This document shows positions 33,977 through 43,585 of a DNA stretch of 64,000 nt, one piece after another (the stretch's first letter is position 1; each line of letters opens with the position of its first letter). This stretch comes from CAZMGV01 sp964621525 [NCBI: uncultured bacterium] (lineage in GTDB: Bacteria > JAGRBM01): positions 62,001-126,000 of the forward strand of contig CAZUMS010000001.1 in assembly GCA_964621525.1 (NCBI GenBank). The letters are read 5' to 3'. A program made the position numbers and the translations under genes. The notes below the pieces were generated by a model. The model did no database searches, was not told the DNA's origin, and saw nothing but the letters and a program-made list of their open reading frames with translations.

Positions 33977-35680
33977 CTACCGCGCCTCGGCCTTCGGCCG
34001 CCGGGGTTTCTTCGCCATGGTGCGGGCGAAGCCCACGAGATCGGCGGCGAGCTTGGGATAACCCTTCAGTGCGCCCCAGGCGTCCTTCACCGGATCGACC
34101 TTGTACGCCGACGACCGCGGCCCCTTGCGGGGCGGCATCCAGCAGGAGTGGAGAAGGAGCGGCGGGTTGAAATCCGGTGCGGTAGCCCGGGCGACGGGCC
34201 CCTTCGCGATGTCCGCCGCATCGAAGATGTGGACTTCCTTGGGGCCGTTCTTGTGGATGACCACCACCACGTAACCGTCCGTGTCGCCCTTGCAGTTCCG
34301 GCGGGGCACGAAGGTCGGCGGGTGCGGGAACGTCCCGCCGCCGTACCGGTAGAGATCGCAGTATTCCATCGACTCGAGGTCGATGCGGGCCAGCGCCCCC
34401 GGCACGTAGGACTCCGGCAGCTTGTCCTTGGGGACCGGATTCACGGGCGAATCCTTGTAGAGCCGCCACTCGGTCTCGGTGATCAGCTCGGGGTCGAACC
34501 CCATCGCCCCGTAATAGAGATTCTGGGCGCGGTCCTGGGAGCCCTTCGTGTAGAGGTTCTGCGTCCACAGGACGCCGCCCCAGAAGTTCTCCTTGTCCAT
34601 GGCGAGCTTCTTCTCGATGAGTTCGCCCGTTTCGGCGTCGATCCGGTAGCGCCCGATCACCGACGGCTGGAACCCCAGCGCCGGCATCCCCTCGAAATTG
34701 AGGTCCATGACCCGGCCGTCCCTGTCCTTGGTCGTCTCCGTCACTGCCGTGGCGAGATCCGCCGAGATGATGTGCTGGAGGTAGACCTGGAGCTTCCCGT
34801 CCGGGTTTTCGTAGTCGAGGGCGATGTGGCCCGTCGCCATCGGGATCTTCAGCTCCCGCACCCGCACGGGGCCGCCCTCGGGCGTTTTCTCGAGGTCCGA
34901 CTTCTTCACGATCCAGAGCTGCGTGAAATCCTGCGCCGGCTTCTTGCGGGGCTTGCCCTGCATGGCGGCCGGCTCGGTGACGAACGGGAGGTCGGTGATG
35001 ACGAGGTAATCCTTCGTCGCCTTGATGTCGTGAATGCTGTCGAATTTGCTCATCCCCTCGAGCTTCCACCTGCGGACCGGGCCTTCCATGTCCCAGCGGG
35101 CGATCCAGCAGCCGCCCTGCCCGCTCTTCACGGGGAGCATCGTGTAGTTCACGAAGTAGATGGCGTTCTCGTCGTAGGCGGGCGCCGGGTGCGCGGCGAC
35201 GGACACCATCGGCTCGAGGAGGCCGGGAATGCCCTGCACCCATTCATCGTTCGCCCCCACGGGCGTGATGAACTCCAGCGTTTCGGGATCGATCTCCAGC
35301 GGACGCCCCACGTCGTAGCCCACGAACAGGCGGTCCCCCATGGACTGAACGTTTGTGTTGCCGAAGTTCGTGACGCCGAAGGGCGACGCCTCCATGACGA
35401 ACACCCGCTTGAACAGCTGCGGCAGGCGGTCCCGGAGCTTTTTCACCGGCGTATCGACGTGCCGGATCCTGACCCCGACCCTGCCGTCCCGGTCCGGTGC
35501 GCAGGCGATCTTCATCACCATGCCGTGCTCGCCGAACCAGTGGCCGCCGGGGCGGCGCTTGTCCGGGCCGACGATAAACACGCTGCCCTCGGTATCCGTG
35601 GGCCATTTGCCCGCGGTCACCTCCAGCCGGTAGTCCCGCGCCCCCTGCCCCCAGAACAGATTGTGCGTCAGCGTTGCCAT
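33977..35680 (-). CDS. Carotenoid oxygenase (RPE65/CCD family)
   Basis: This encodes 567 residues from the ATG at 35680, which has GGGGAG upstream; an ATG at 35752 is also in frame. The four metal-binding histidines of the family are likely His164 (VAAHPAPAY), His217 (DSIHDIKATKDYLVITDLPF), His285 (MATGHIALDYEN) and His511 (LLHSCWMPPRKG). These enzymes use non-haem iron to cleave carotenoids, apocarotenoids or stilbenes. The N-terminal sequence (FIVGPDKRRPGGHWFGEHGM) also fits the family. The C-terminus is basic. Its stop is 3 bp from the convergent HD gene. No carotenoid biosynthesis genes lie nearby. Confidence 0.9.
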   Translation of the reverse strand: MATLTHNLFWGQGARDYRLEVTAGKWPTDTEGSVFIVGPDKRRPGGHWFGEHGMVMKIACAPDRDGRVGVRIRHVDTPVKKLRDRLPQLFKRVFVMEASPFGVTNFGNTNVQSMGDRLFVGYDVGRPLEIDPETLEFITPVGANDEWVQGIPGLLEPMVSVAAHPAPAYDENAIYFVNYTMLPVKSGQGGCWIARWDMEGPVRRWKLEGMSKFDSIHDIKATKDYLVITDLPFVTEPAAMQGKPRKKPAQDFTQLWIVKKSDLEKTPEGGPVRVRELKIPMATGHIALDYENPDGKLQVYLQHIISADLATAVTETTKDRDGRVMDLNFEGMPALGFQPSVIGRYRIDAETGELIEKKLAMDKENFWGGVLWTQNLYTKGSQDRAQNLYYGAMGFDPELITETEWRLYKDSPVNPVPKDKLPESYVPGALARIDLESMEYCDLYRYGGGTFPHPPTFVPRRNCKGDTDGYVVVVIHKNGPKEVHIFDAADIAKGPVARATAPDFNPPLLLHSCWMPPRKGPRSSAYKVDPVKDAWGALKGYPKLAADLVGFARTMAKKPRRPKAEAR

Positions 35681-36360
35681 GAGACTCACTCCCCGCGCGG
35701 CCCCGGACGTCCGGGGCCGGCAATCCTTCGAGATGCCCGATTCATGCCACACCGGGAATTACTTTACAAGTTAATCAGTTTGGGTTGGCCCTCGCCGACG
35801 GCGGCCCCGGACCTCGCCGCCGACCGCACCAGCCTCCTCCGCGAGATCAAACGCGAGAAGTGGTAGGTGGCGCGCCTTTCGAGAGCAGACGGCCCTCGCC
35901 GTCCCACTGGTACAGCGTCTCGCCGTCCAGCGAATCGTCGAGGCTTTCAAGCTGGTGACGGGAGTTGGTTTGGCTAAGGCGCTGGAATATATCGGCAGTT
36001 CGGGTCGGTAGAGATCACAATAAACTCCCGGATCAGCACCCCGGTCTCGTTGAGTTCGTGGAGGTTTTCCAGGCAGTACGTTCGAAGTTCGGCTTCGTCG
36101 GCTCGCCACTTCCCTCATTCATCCCGCAATCGGTTCACTCAAAACTGCATCAAAACGGCACGAACTGTCAGTATTCCATGACACCTGCCGGATTCCGGAC
36201 GGTTTCAGTACGAAATACGCCTCTGAAACCACTGCTTCCGTGATACATATCATCGCCATTTCCCGCCAAAACGGCTAGTCTATTCAGCAAGTTAGGCTGC
36301 TCCGTGCGCAAGTAATCCTCAGACTGGAGCCGATGGCAGCCGGGTTGCAAAGCTGAAGAC
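35681..36360. other. 680-bp intergenic region with possible gene remnant
   Basis: No intact gene was found. The minus strand of about 35830-36110 carries broken frames with protein-like character (see the pseudogene entry). The region from about 36110 to 36360 probably holds the promoter of the giant protease gene; I could not assign it. Confidence 0.5.
35830..36110 (-). pseudogene. Possible decayed RHS/YD-repeat fragment
   Basis: Two minus-strand peptides in different frames look protein-like: ENLHELNETGVLIREF (around 36010-36070) and SLDDSLDGETLYQWDGEGRL (around 35890-35945). The second resembles the Y-x-[YW]-D-x-x-G-R-L motif of RHS/YD repeats. Stops and a frame change separate them. This could be chance in GC-rich sequence. 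Confidence 0.25.
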
Positions 36361-39300
36361 GTGAAAAAGGCTCGGCAGAGAGAAAACGGCCGGTTCGGCA
36401 AAGATTCCGGCGGGGGTATCTGGTGGTACCGGGTGCTCGCTTTCGCCCTTTTGCTTCTGGCGGCCGAGAGCCCGGTCCGCGCCTTCATCACCGGTTTCGA
36501 TACGACGCTGAATCCCCCTGCCCCGAACAATTCCCTGCTGCTTAATGTGCCGGCTGGTTACGAAGGTGGAATCAGCGCTCTGGTTTTCCCATATAACGGC
36601 GACACCCCGGCTGCCGGCAGCGACAACTTCGGCGAATCGGGCGACGGTCTTGGCGCCAATATCGACCGGTGTGCAGGAGCCAAGTTTGCGGCACGATGGG
36701 ATCCCAATGGCGGCGGTGGCAACAACCGGACTTACCAGTTCGGCCTCGAAACGTGCGATATCACCGGCGATAATAACAATGACGCCACCGGCAACTGCAA
36801 CGACAGCACCTGTGGAGCAAACCGTATCTTTACGGAAAATTCCCGGACCGAGACGACATTCAATATCACCCCTTTCGGGGATATTGAGGCAGTCACGGAA
36901 GTGAACCTGACCGGTGGCGCCACGGCGAACCGGACAATCGGGATTACTCAGAAAACCATTATCCGGAATAATAACACCTGGTTTGGACAGACCTACCGCA
37001 TCACGAACACCGGCAATGTCGCCTACAATGAAAACGGTGGCGTACTGTTCAGCAACGGCGTCGACTGGAACTACCGCGGATCATACGGAAGCGAAAGTTC
37101 CTACTACGATGGCACAACCGACACGCTTGTCGGCAGCGACGATGATGCGTCAGGCGGCCTGTATGTTTCTGGCGGCTTCTCCGCCCGCTGCACCTCCGGG
37201 GGCTGCTCACCGTCCTGGACTTCTGTGCAGCAGCGCTGTGTGGTCTTCAATACCAACTGGTCCAACATGCGAGACAACTATGCGGGTGCAACAGGCTGTC
37301 CTTTGGCCGCCGCGGATGCAGCCGGGTTCCTCCGGTGGACCATCGGCACATTGAATACCGGTGCGGCCAACGAGATTATTTTTCCGCTGATCTGGTCCTT
37401 TCAGGAGGGCAATACGGCTGCCAATGCCCGGACGGCAGTTATCAATTCCATACAAGGTGCCATGCCCAGTCGATACGACGCCGGCGCATTGAACATCGCA
37501 TTCAGCCCGATCACGACCAATTACCGGTATAACTCTCTCTTCAATGCAAATATTGCCATGTCCGGTAACGTGGGACTACGCGGTTTTGTGGATCTGAAAG
37601 ACCTGCCGAACCGGTTCCAGTTTACAGGGCCATCGGCCCCCGCCGCTACCTCCGCAGGTACCGTCAATCTCACGGTTCCGAGCCAGGAATCTCAGGCTGT
37701 ACCCACGCCCTATACATTTACCATGGCAGGGAAAGCGACAGGAAGTTACACCGCGAGTCTCTGCACGCGGCTCCAGGACTATACCGAAGCGGCTCCGACG
37801 CCGAATCTGGTGGACGCCGTTACGACGAATGACTGCGTCACCCAGGCATTTTCGATCGTTGATTTCCTGATCGAATCCGATGGCACGCTAACCCAGGCAC
37901 CAGGCACGACAGCCTCTTACAGCGGCAGTACCTACAAGACACCTGCTGGAGCCGTCCGGTACGATTTCTCAACCAGCGCATCGACGCAGGCGTGGGAGAC
38001 CCAGCTCTGGTACTCAGGTCCGTCCACCGCCGGATGCCTGACCGCACCGGGCACTCCCTGCATGATTGCTGCCGACACCAACGGTGACGGAACCTGGGAC
38101 TCGATTCCGATCTCCCAGTTCAACAACGACTCCGACGCATTCCCCGACATCTCCGTACCGGGTGCGGCCGCCACCCTCAACCTGTTCCAGATCCGCAAGG
38201 TGATTCCCGCGACAGAAGCACTCGGCGTCACCGATGTGACCGTGATTACAGCCACCGCCTTCGGCGGAGCCACCAACAGCGACGAACTCACCGTCACCAC
38301 CAGCACGACCGCTCCGCCGCTGCAGACAAAAACGCAGCATCTGCATCCAAGCGGAATTATGAACACATTCCCCGATACCCAGGCAGTATCGAGTTCCACT
38401 ACCCTGCCCAGTTCGGCGAATGTGTTCTGGAATCAGAACCCCGCGTTTGCGACTCCGTTCACCATCAGCGGCAATATCACGGGCACCCTTTATATAGGCA
38501 CTGCAGGAGTCAGCCGGAGCATCACCGTTACCCTGTTTTCTGTAGGCCCTGCCGGCTGCACCGCTAATCTGGGGAGTCAGACGCAGAACGTCAATCAACC
38601 TACCGCCAATCCTGCACTCAGCGCGTGGTCATTCGCGCCGGTTCCGGCAAACCCCACCATCCCTGCCGGCTGCCGTATTGTCGCGCAGATCCGGAATAAC
38701 ACGGCCGGTGCGAGCACGGTTACCATTTACCACGACAACCAGGGTACCGGGCATCGCAGCCGGTTCGACATGCAAACATCGACCTACATCACGATCAGCA
38801 GTCTTGGCCTATATACAGGCACCTGTCCTGGAACAACGAAAGTGACGTCGATCGCGCCGACGGGTGTTCCGGATACCGCTCCGACCGGGAGCTACAACGC
38901 CGGAGACGGTGTCACCGCCTGTGTCCGGGCGACAGTCGCTGACCCGTTCGGTGCGGGCGACATTGGCAACCCGCCGGGGGGCGCGAATTCGGCCACCGTC
39001 AGTGTGACCGATCCCACAGGTGGCTATATCTGTTACAACGGCATCGGGAATCCCTCGACAAGCTGCAACAGCATCAATGCGCTGGCCATGACGGAGAACG
39101 TCGGCATGGCAACCGCGTCCAGCAAGACCTACCAGTACGGTATCCCCATCGGGTCCAAGCACAAGACGGGTGGCAACCCGCAGGCGCCCACGGGAACGTA
39201 TACCGTCGCCATCTCGTCCACCGAATCGAACGGCGTCGTCACGGCACGCTCGTTTACGTTCTTCGTGACGGCTGCTCTCGCCGCCAAGCTGCTCTCGTTC

Positions 39301-42300
39301 GAGGCTACCGGCTACGACGGCCGCGTGGATGTCCGGTGGCTCACTGGCCAGGAGATCAATACGCTCGGGTACAACATCTACCGGAGCGATGTGGCCGACC
39401 GGGGCTTCGTGAGTGTCAATCCGTTCGTCATCAAGGGGCTTGGCTACTCCACAATCGGCGGCTCGTATGTCTTCTCTGATACCACGGCTGAAAATGGCAA
39501 AGGATATTTCTATATCCTCGAGGAAGTTGAGGAGAGCGGCAAAACACACCGTTACGGTCCGATTTTCGTCCGGCCGCAGGCTGAATACCCCGCACCGGAT
39601 CCGCAGCCCCAGGGTTACAACAACTGGGTCGACGGGCTCGAACCGCCAGCGGTGCTTGACCCCGAAGATGCGGAACTCGAAGATGACGCCCCGCCGCCGG
39701 TAGAGATTGCCGAGCTGGCCATCTCCGAAAAGGCACCCACTGACGGAGAGACTGACAGCCGGGACGTCGAGGTGGATATCCAGCTTCCTGCCCCGGTCTG
39801 GACGGAAACCGTCATCGGCGACGACACATGGGACCGCATCACGGTGGCGGGTCTTCAGAGATCCGCCCCGCCCGGCGCTCCGGCCCTTCCGACAACGACC
39901 TATCTCATCAAGGTTCCTCACGGGACGTTCACCGGCCATACGGTCAACAGTATCGACACGGTTCCGGACAACGGCCGGGAGATCGAGCCCGCGGCGGCAC
40001 TCGCCCTTACGGATACCCCTCTGAACAGCCTGGTGGATGCGGACACCGGCGAACCCCCTGAAGCCAGCGCTGATCCGGTTATTTATGGGTCGAACAGTGT
40101 CTATCCCGCTGAAACCGTCCTGGTCGGTGCGCCGGTCGATATCGACGGCCGCCGGTTCGTTCCGGTGACCGTCACGGCTTATCAGTGGAATCCGGTAACA
40201 GAAGCCGGGCTCAGCCTGCAGCGGGTCCGCCTGACGCTCCATTTCAGCGATATATCCGAAGACAACGTGCTCGTGAGCACCGCCCCCGAACTCGCTGAGC
40301 AATGGCGGCTCGCGGGCCGCGCCGATGCAGTGAAGCTACTCGTTTCCGGCAATGGTCTCTACCGAGTGACGGGCTCCGCCCTCGCCGCCGCAGGCTTCCA
40401 GACCGGGGGCCCTGTCGCGAACGTCCGTTGCTTCCGCAAGGGCAACGAGATCGCCATCGATATAGAAGATGATGGTGGCGACGGATATTTCGACACCGCC
40501 GACCGGATCCTGTTCTACGGCGTAAATGATGCCGACGAGTACCGGACGTCCTCTGCATACTGGTGCCTTGCCGATACCGCCCCGGGCCTTAGGGCCGCTG
40601 GTGTGAATGCCAACCCGCTCCTCGCCGATCCGGCAGAACCGGACGCATGGTTCCTCTCGGACAACTATTACGAATACGACAAGGTTTACTACGAAACCCT
40701 GAATGCTCCGGGCGCCGATCACTGGTTCGAAAAGGCCATTACGGCCAACGGCGGCGCAACAGGTGCACAGAATAACTTCCCGGTAACGGCGGCAAACCTT
40801 AATTCCAGCGGCCCCACGTCCGCCCTCTCCTACCAGCTCCGCGGACAGTCCGTGAGCCCGACCGTCACCGTCAACCATCACGTCAAGATCTACGTGAACA
40901 GTTTCGAAGTGGATGACATCAGGTTCAGCGGCCAGGAACTCGTGACCCGCCGGGTGACGTTCCCCTCCAGTTATCTCGCCGAAGGCGCAAACACCGTCGG
41001 GTTCAAGGTGATTGGCGACCTGATCCCTTCCGGACAGACGGCTACGAGCTGGGTGAACTGGTACGAACTCATCTATCCGCGCTGGTATCACGCAGGTAGC
41101 GGGAAGCTCGAATTCAATACTCCGAATCCCGGCCGTTATACGCTGTCCGCTGCCGGAAGCGGGCCGCATTACCTCTATGACATCGCCGATCCCTCGAAAC
41201 CGGAACGCCTTAACAATGCCAACTTGTGGATCAGCGACCTATCCTTCGCCGTCACCGAAGGAGCGGAGAAGCGGGTACTCTATTACGCAAACGAAGCGAG
41301 CCTGCTCACCCCCACCGTCGTGGGGAACGTCCCCTCTACCTGGAACAGTACCCGGACCCGGGCGGAATACCTTGCTATCGGCCCGGACGATCTGCTCGAC
41401 GCAGCCGCCCCCCTCGTCGCCTATCGCAAGGCAAACGGCCTGTGGGCCGTCTCCGCCAGCGTTCAGGATGTCATGGACGAGTTCAACTGGGGAGATTCAA
41501 ACCCTCTCGGCATCCAGAAGATGCTCCGTCACGCGTGGCACAGCTATGCCCTGCGGCCGAAATACGTACTGCTCGTCGGCGACGCCACGCAGGACGCCCG
41601 GGGCAAACTCGCCTCTCCGGCCCGCACAGGCATTCAGAAGGTTCCAGCCTACCTCTATGACACGCCCTATTTCCGCGCTCCGTCCGACAGCTATCTCGCT
41701 CTGCTCGAAGGGTTCGACATCGTTCCCGACATCGCCATGGGGCGCCTGCCCGCCATTACGGCTGAACAGACTGCTGGCATGGTTGCCAAGATTCTCGCCT
41801 ACGAAGAGGCTCCCATGTCGTCGCCCGCCGCCGGGCGCGTGACGCTCGTTGCCGATAACGGCACGAATCACGCTGAAGACGCGCTGATTCGCTCCGAGAC
41901 CGAAAGTCTTATCGCCCCCATTGCTGAACAGGCAGGCAAAGCAGTCACGCGGCTCTATCTTGAAGACGGCACCAGTCCCCCGAACCGCTCCGAGATCACC
42001 CAGGGAATTGTCAGTGCTCTGAATGACGGTGCCCTGCTGCTTTTCTATCACGGTCACGGCTCGTCGCTCCTGTGGGGGGACGAGCAGATCTTCCGTATCC
42101 CGAACCCGTTCCTTGCTGTGGGGCCCTCGAACCGGGACGATCTTTCCCTGGTAAATGCCGGCTCGCCTTTCACGACCGTGACGACATTCGGCTGTCTCGA
42201 CGGCAATTATGTGAACCCCTATATCGACTCACTGGCCGAAGAAGTTCTGCGCAAGCCCCAGTCCGGCGTTGTCGCCTATCTGGGCGGATCGGGGCTTTCG

Positions 42301-43497
42301 TCCCCGCCGACCCACACGGCTGCTTCCAAAGCGTTCTATGAAGCCATCTTTGGCGAAGGTGTTGTACGGATCGGCGATGCCATGCGCGCGGCGATCCTCG
42401 CCGCCGCTCCGCTAGCGGATTCGGAGAGCTTCCTGCTGACCTGGACGCTGTTTGGCGATCCGGCCACCAGGCTCCGGGTGAATCACGCGCCGGTAACCAG
42501 CATCCGGGTTCCGGCGCGGGCCTCGGCTTCGAATCCGGTAATACTCGACGGCCGGAACTCGGATGACCCAAACGGAGATTCCCTCAGTTTCGCCTGGACC
42601 GTGGCGGAGAAGCCCTACGGGGCCCCCGACCCCGAACTTCGGGGCGAGAATTCCGCACAGGCGGTATTCAAGGCGTCCGGGCCGGGCCGTTATCGCCTCC
42701 GGCTGACGGCCACTGACTCCTGGGGTGCTTCGTCCACGGCCGATGCCGCCCTTGACGTTACCAGCCTTTCGGCGGATTCGGATCTGGACGGTATTCCCGA
42801 CATCCGGGAAATCCAGATTGGCACAAGCCCGCAGCGTACCGACAGCGATGGAGATGGAATCCCCGACGCGCTCGAAATCGGCGATCTCTCCCAGCCCTTA
42901 GATGCGGACCGGGACGGTTTCATCGATGCCCTCGATACGGATTCCGACAATGACGGACTTTCAGACCGGCTCGAGACGGCGGCCGACCTCGAAGGCGACG
43001 GCGTTCCCAACTACCGCGACACGGATAGCGACGGCGACGGGAAATCCGACGCCAACGAGGGCACGAGCGATGCTGACGGCGACGGAATTCCAAACTGGCG
43101 GGACGCCGACGACTCGGATGGCCCCGACGGTGACCGGGACAGCGACGGCCTGCAGAACGCATGGGAGATCGAGATTGGTTCGAATCCCGGACGGCCCGAT
43201 ACCGATTTAGACGGAATCTCCGACATCATTGAGGCCCCGGCAGGAACTATACCCGACACCGATTCCGACTCACTCCCCGACATTCTCGATGACGACAGTG
43301 ACGATGACGGTATTCCCGATGTCGCCGAAGGGTACTGGGATGCCGATGGTGACGGTAGCCCGAATTTCCGTGACCTCGATTCGGACGGCGACGGCATTCC
43401 GGATACCATTGAAGGCATGGGTGACGACGATAGCGATGGCACCCCCAACTTCCTGGATTCCGACGACTCCAGCCCGCCGCCAGCTTCCCGCTTCTGA
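36361..43497 (+). CDS. Giant secreted C25 (gingipain-like) protease with TSP3 repeats
   Basis: This encodes 2378 residues from a GTG start. A signal peptide (VLAFALLLLAAESPVRA, cleaved near 41) leads into a long beta-rich N-terminal region. A fibronectin-type-III-like domain lies at about 975-1085 (VDVRWLTGQEINTLGYNIYR). The peptidase C25 domain spans about 1690-2040: KYVLLVGDATQD, DIVPDIAMGRLPA, FYHGHGS with the probable catalytic His1897, and TTFGCLDG with Cys1945. A PKD/Ig-like region follows (about 2045-2135). The C-terminus (2138-2372) has thrombospondin-type-3, calcium-binding repeats (DSDGDGIPDALEIGD and variants). It ends PASRF with no obvious sorting signal. Gingipain-type enzymes are Cys proteases of clan CD. 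No propeptide boundary can be placed. Confidence 0.88.
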   Translation: MKKARQRENGRFGKDSGGGIWWYRVLAFALLLLAAESPVRAFITGFDTTLNPPAPNNSLLLNVPAGYEGGISALVFPYNGDTPAAGSDNFGESGDGLGANIDRCAGAKFAARWDPNGGGGNNRTYQFGLETCDITGDNNNDATGNCNDSTCGANRIFTENSRTETTFNITPFGDIEAVTEVNLTGGATANRTIGITQKTIIRNNNTWFGQTYRITNTGNVAYNENGGVLFSNGVDWNYRGSYGSESSYYDGTTDTLVGSDDDASGGLYVSGGFSARCTSGGCSPSWTSVQQRCVVFNTNWSNMRDNYAGATGCPLAAADAAGFLRWTIGTLNTGAANEIIFPLIWSFQEGNTAANARTAVINSIQGAMPSRYDAGALNIAFSPITTNYRYNSLFNANIAMSGNVGLRGFVDLKDLPNRFQFTGPSAPAATSAGTVNLTVPSQESQAVPTPYTFTMAGKATGSYTASLCTRLQDYTEAAPTPNLVDAVTTNDCVTQAFSIVDFLIESDGTLTQAPGTTASYSGSTYKTPAGAVRYDFSTSASTQAWETQLWYSGPSTAGCLTAPGTPCMIAADTNGDGTWDSIPISQFNNDSDAFPDISVPGAAATLNLFQIRKVIPATEALGVTDVTVITATAFGGATNSDELTVTTSTTAPPLQTKTQHLHPSGIMNTFPDTQAVSSSTTLPSSANVFWNQNPAFATPFTISGNITGTLYIGTAGVSRSITVTLFSVGPAGCTANLGSQTQNVNQPTANPALSAWSFAPVPANPTIPAGCRIVAQIRNNTAGASTVTIYHDNQGTGHRSRFDMQTSTYITISSLGLYTGTCPGTTKVTSIAPTGVPDTAPTGSYNAGDGVTACVRATVADPFGAGDIGNPPGGANSATVSVTDPTGGYICYNGIGNPSTSCNSINALAMTENVGMATASSKTYQYGIPIGSKHKTGGNPQAPTGTYTVAISSTESNGVVTARSFTFFVTAALAAKLLSFEATGYDGRVDVRWLTGQEINTLGYNIYRSDVADRGFVSVNPFVIKGLGYSTIGGSYVFSDTTAENGKGYFYILEEVEESGKTHRYGPIFVRPQAEYPAPDPQPQGYNNWVDGLEPPAVLDPEDAELEDDAPPPVEIAELAISEKAPTDGETDSRDVEVDIQLPAPVWTETVIGDDTWDRITVAGLQRSAPPGAPALPTTTYLIKVPHGTFTGHTVNSIDTVPDNGREIEPAAALALTDTPLNSLVDADTGEPPEASADPVIYGSNSVYPAETVLVGAPVDIDGRRFVPVTVTAYQWNPVTEAGLSLQRVRLTLHFSDISEDNVLVSTAPELAEQWRLAGRADAVKLLVSGNGLYRVTGSALAAAGFQTGGPVANVRCFRKGNEIAIDIEDDGGDGYFDTADRILFYGVNDADEYRTSSAYWCLADTAPGLRAAGVNANPLLADPAEPDAWFLSDNYYEYDKVYYETLNAPGADHWFEKAITANGGATGAQNNFPVTAANLNSSGPTSALSYQLRGQSVSPTVTVNHHVKIYVNSFEVDDIRFSGQELVTRRVTFPSSYLAEGANTVGFKVIGDLIPSGQTATSWVNWYELIYPRWYHAGSGKLEFNTPNPGRYTLSAAGSGPHYLYDIADPSKPERLNNANLWISDLSFAVTEGAEKRVLYYANEASLLTPTVVGNVPSTWNSTRTRAEYLAIGPDDLLDAAAPLVAYRKANGLWAVSASVQDVMDEFNWGDSNPLGIQKMLRHAWHSYALRPKYVLLVGDATQDARGKLASPARTGIQKVPAYLYDTPYFRAPSDSYLALLEGFDIVPDIAMGRLPAITAEQTAGMVAKILAYEEAPMSSPAAGRVTLVADNGTNHAEDALIRSETESLIAPIAEQAGKAVTRLYLEDGTSPPNRSEITQGIVSALNDGALLLFYHGHGSSLLWGDEQIFRIPNPFLAVGPSNRDDLSLVNAGSPFTTVTTFGCLDGNYVNPYIDSLAEEVLRKPQSGVVAYLGGSGLSSPPTHTAASKAFYEAIFGEGVVRIGDAMRAAILAAAPLADSESFLLTWTLFGDPATRLRVNHAPVTSIRVPARASASNPVILDGRNSDDPNGDSLSFAWTVAEKPYGAPDPELRGENSAQAVFKASGPGRYRLRLTATDSWGASSTADAALDVTSLSADSDLDGIPDIREIQIGTSPQRTDSDGDGIPDALEIGDLSQPLDADRDGFIDALDTDSDNDGLSDRLETAADLEGDGVPNYRDTDSDGDGKSDANEGTSDADGDGIPNWRDADDSDGPDGDRDSDGLQNAWEIEIGSNPGRPDTDLDGISDIIEAPAGTIPDTDSDSLPDILDDDSDDDGIPDVAEGYWDADGDGSPNFRDLDSDGDGIPDTIEGMGDDDSDGTPNFLDSDDSSPPPASRF

Positions 43498-43585
43498 CCG
43501 GAACAGGGCCAGCCCCTCTTTCCCTTTATAACCGGACGGCTAGCGTTCATTCACCCTCCGTTCAGGAGGTAGAAAAGGGATCACC

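Noticed and set aside
42775-43480. CRISPR-like periodic repeats
   Set aside because: The repetition is coding (DxDxDG peptide repeats), with degenerate units of varied length and no constant direct repeat.
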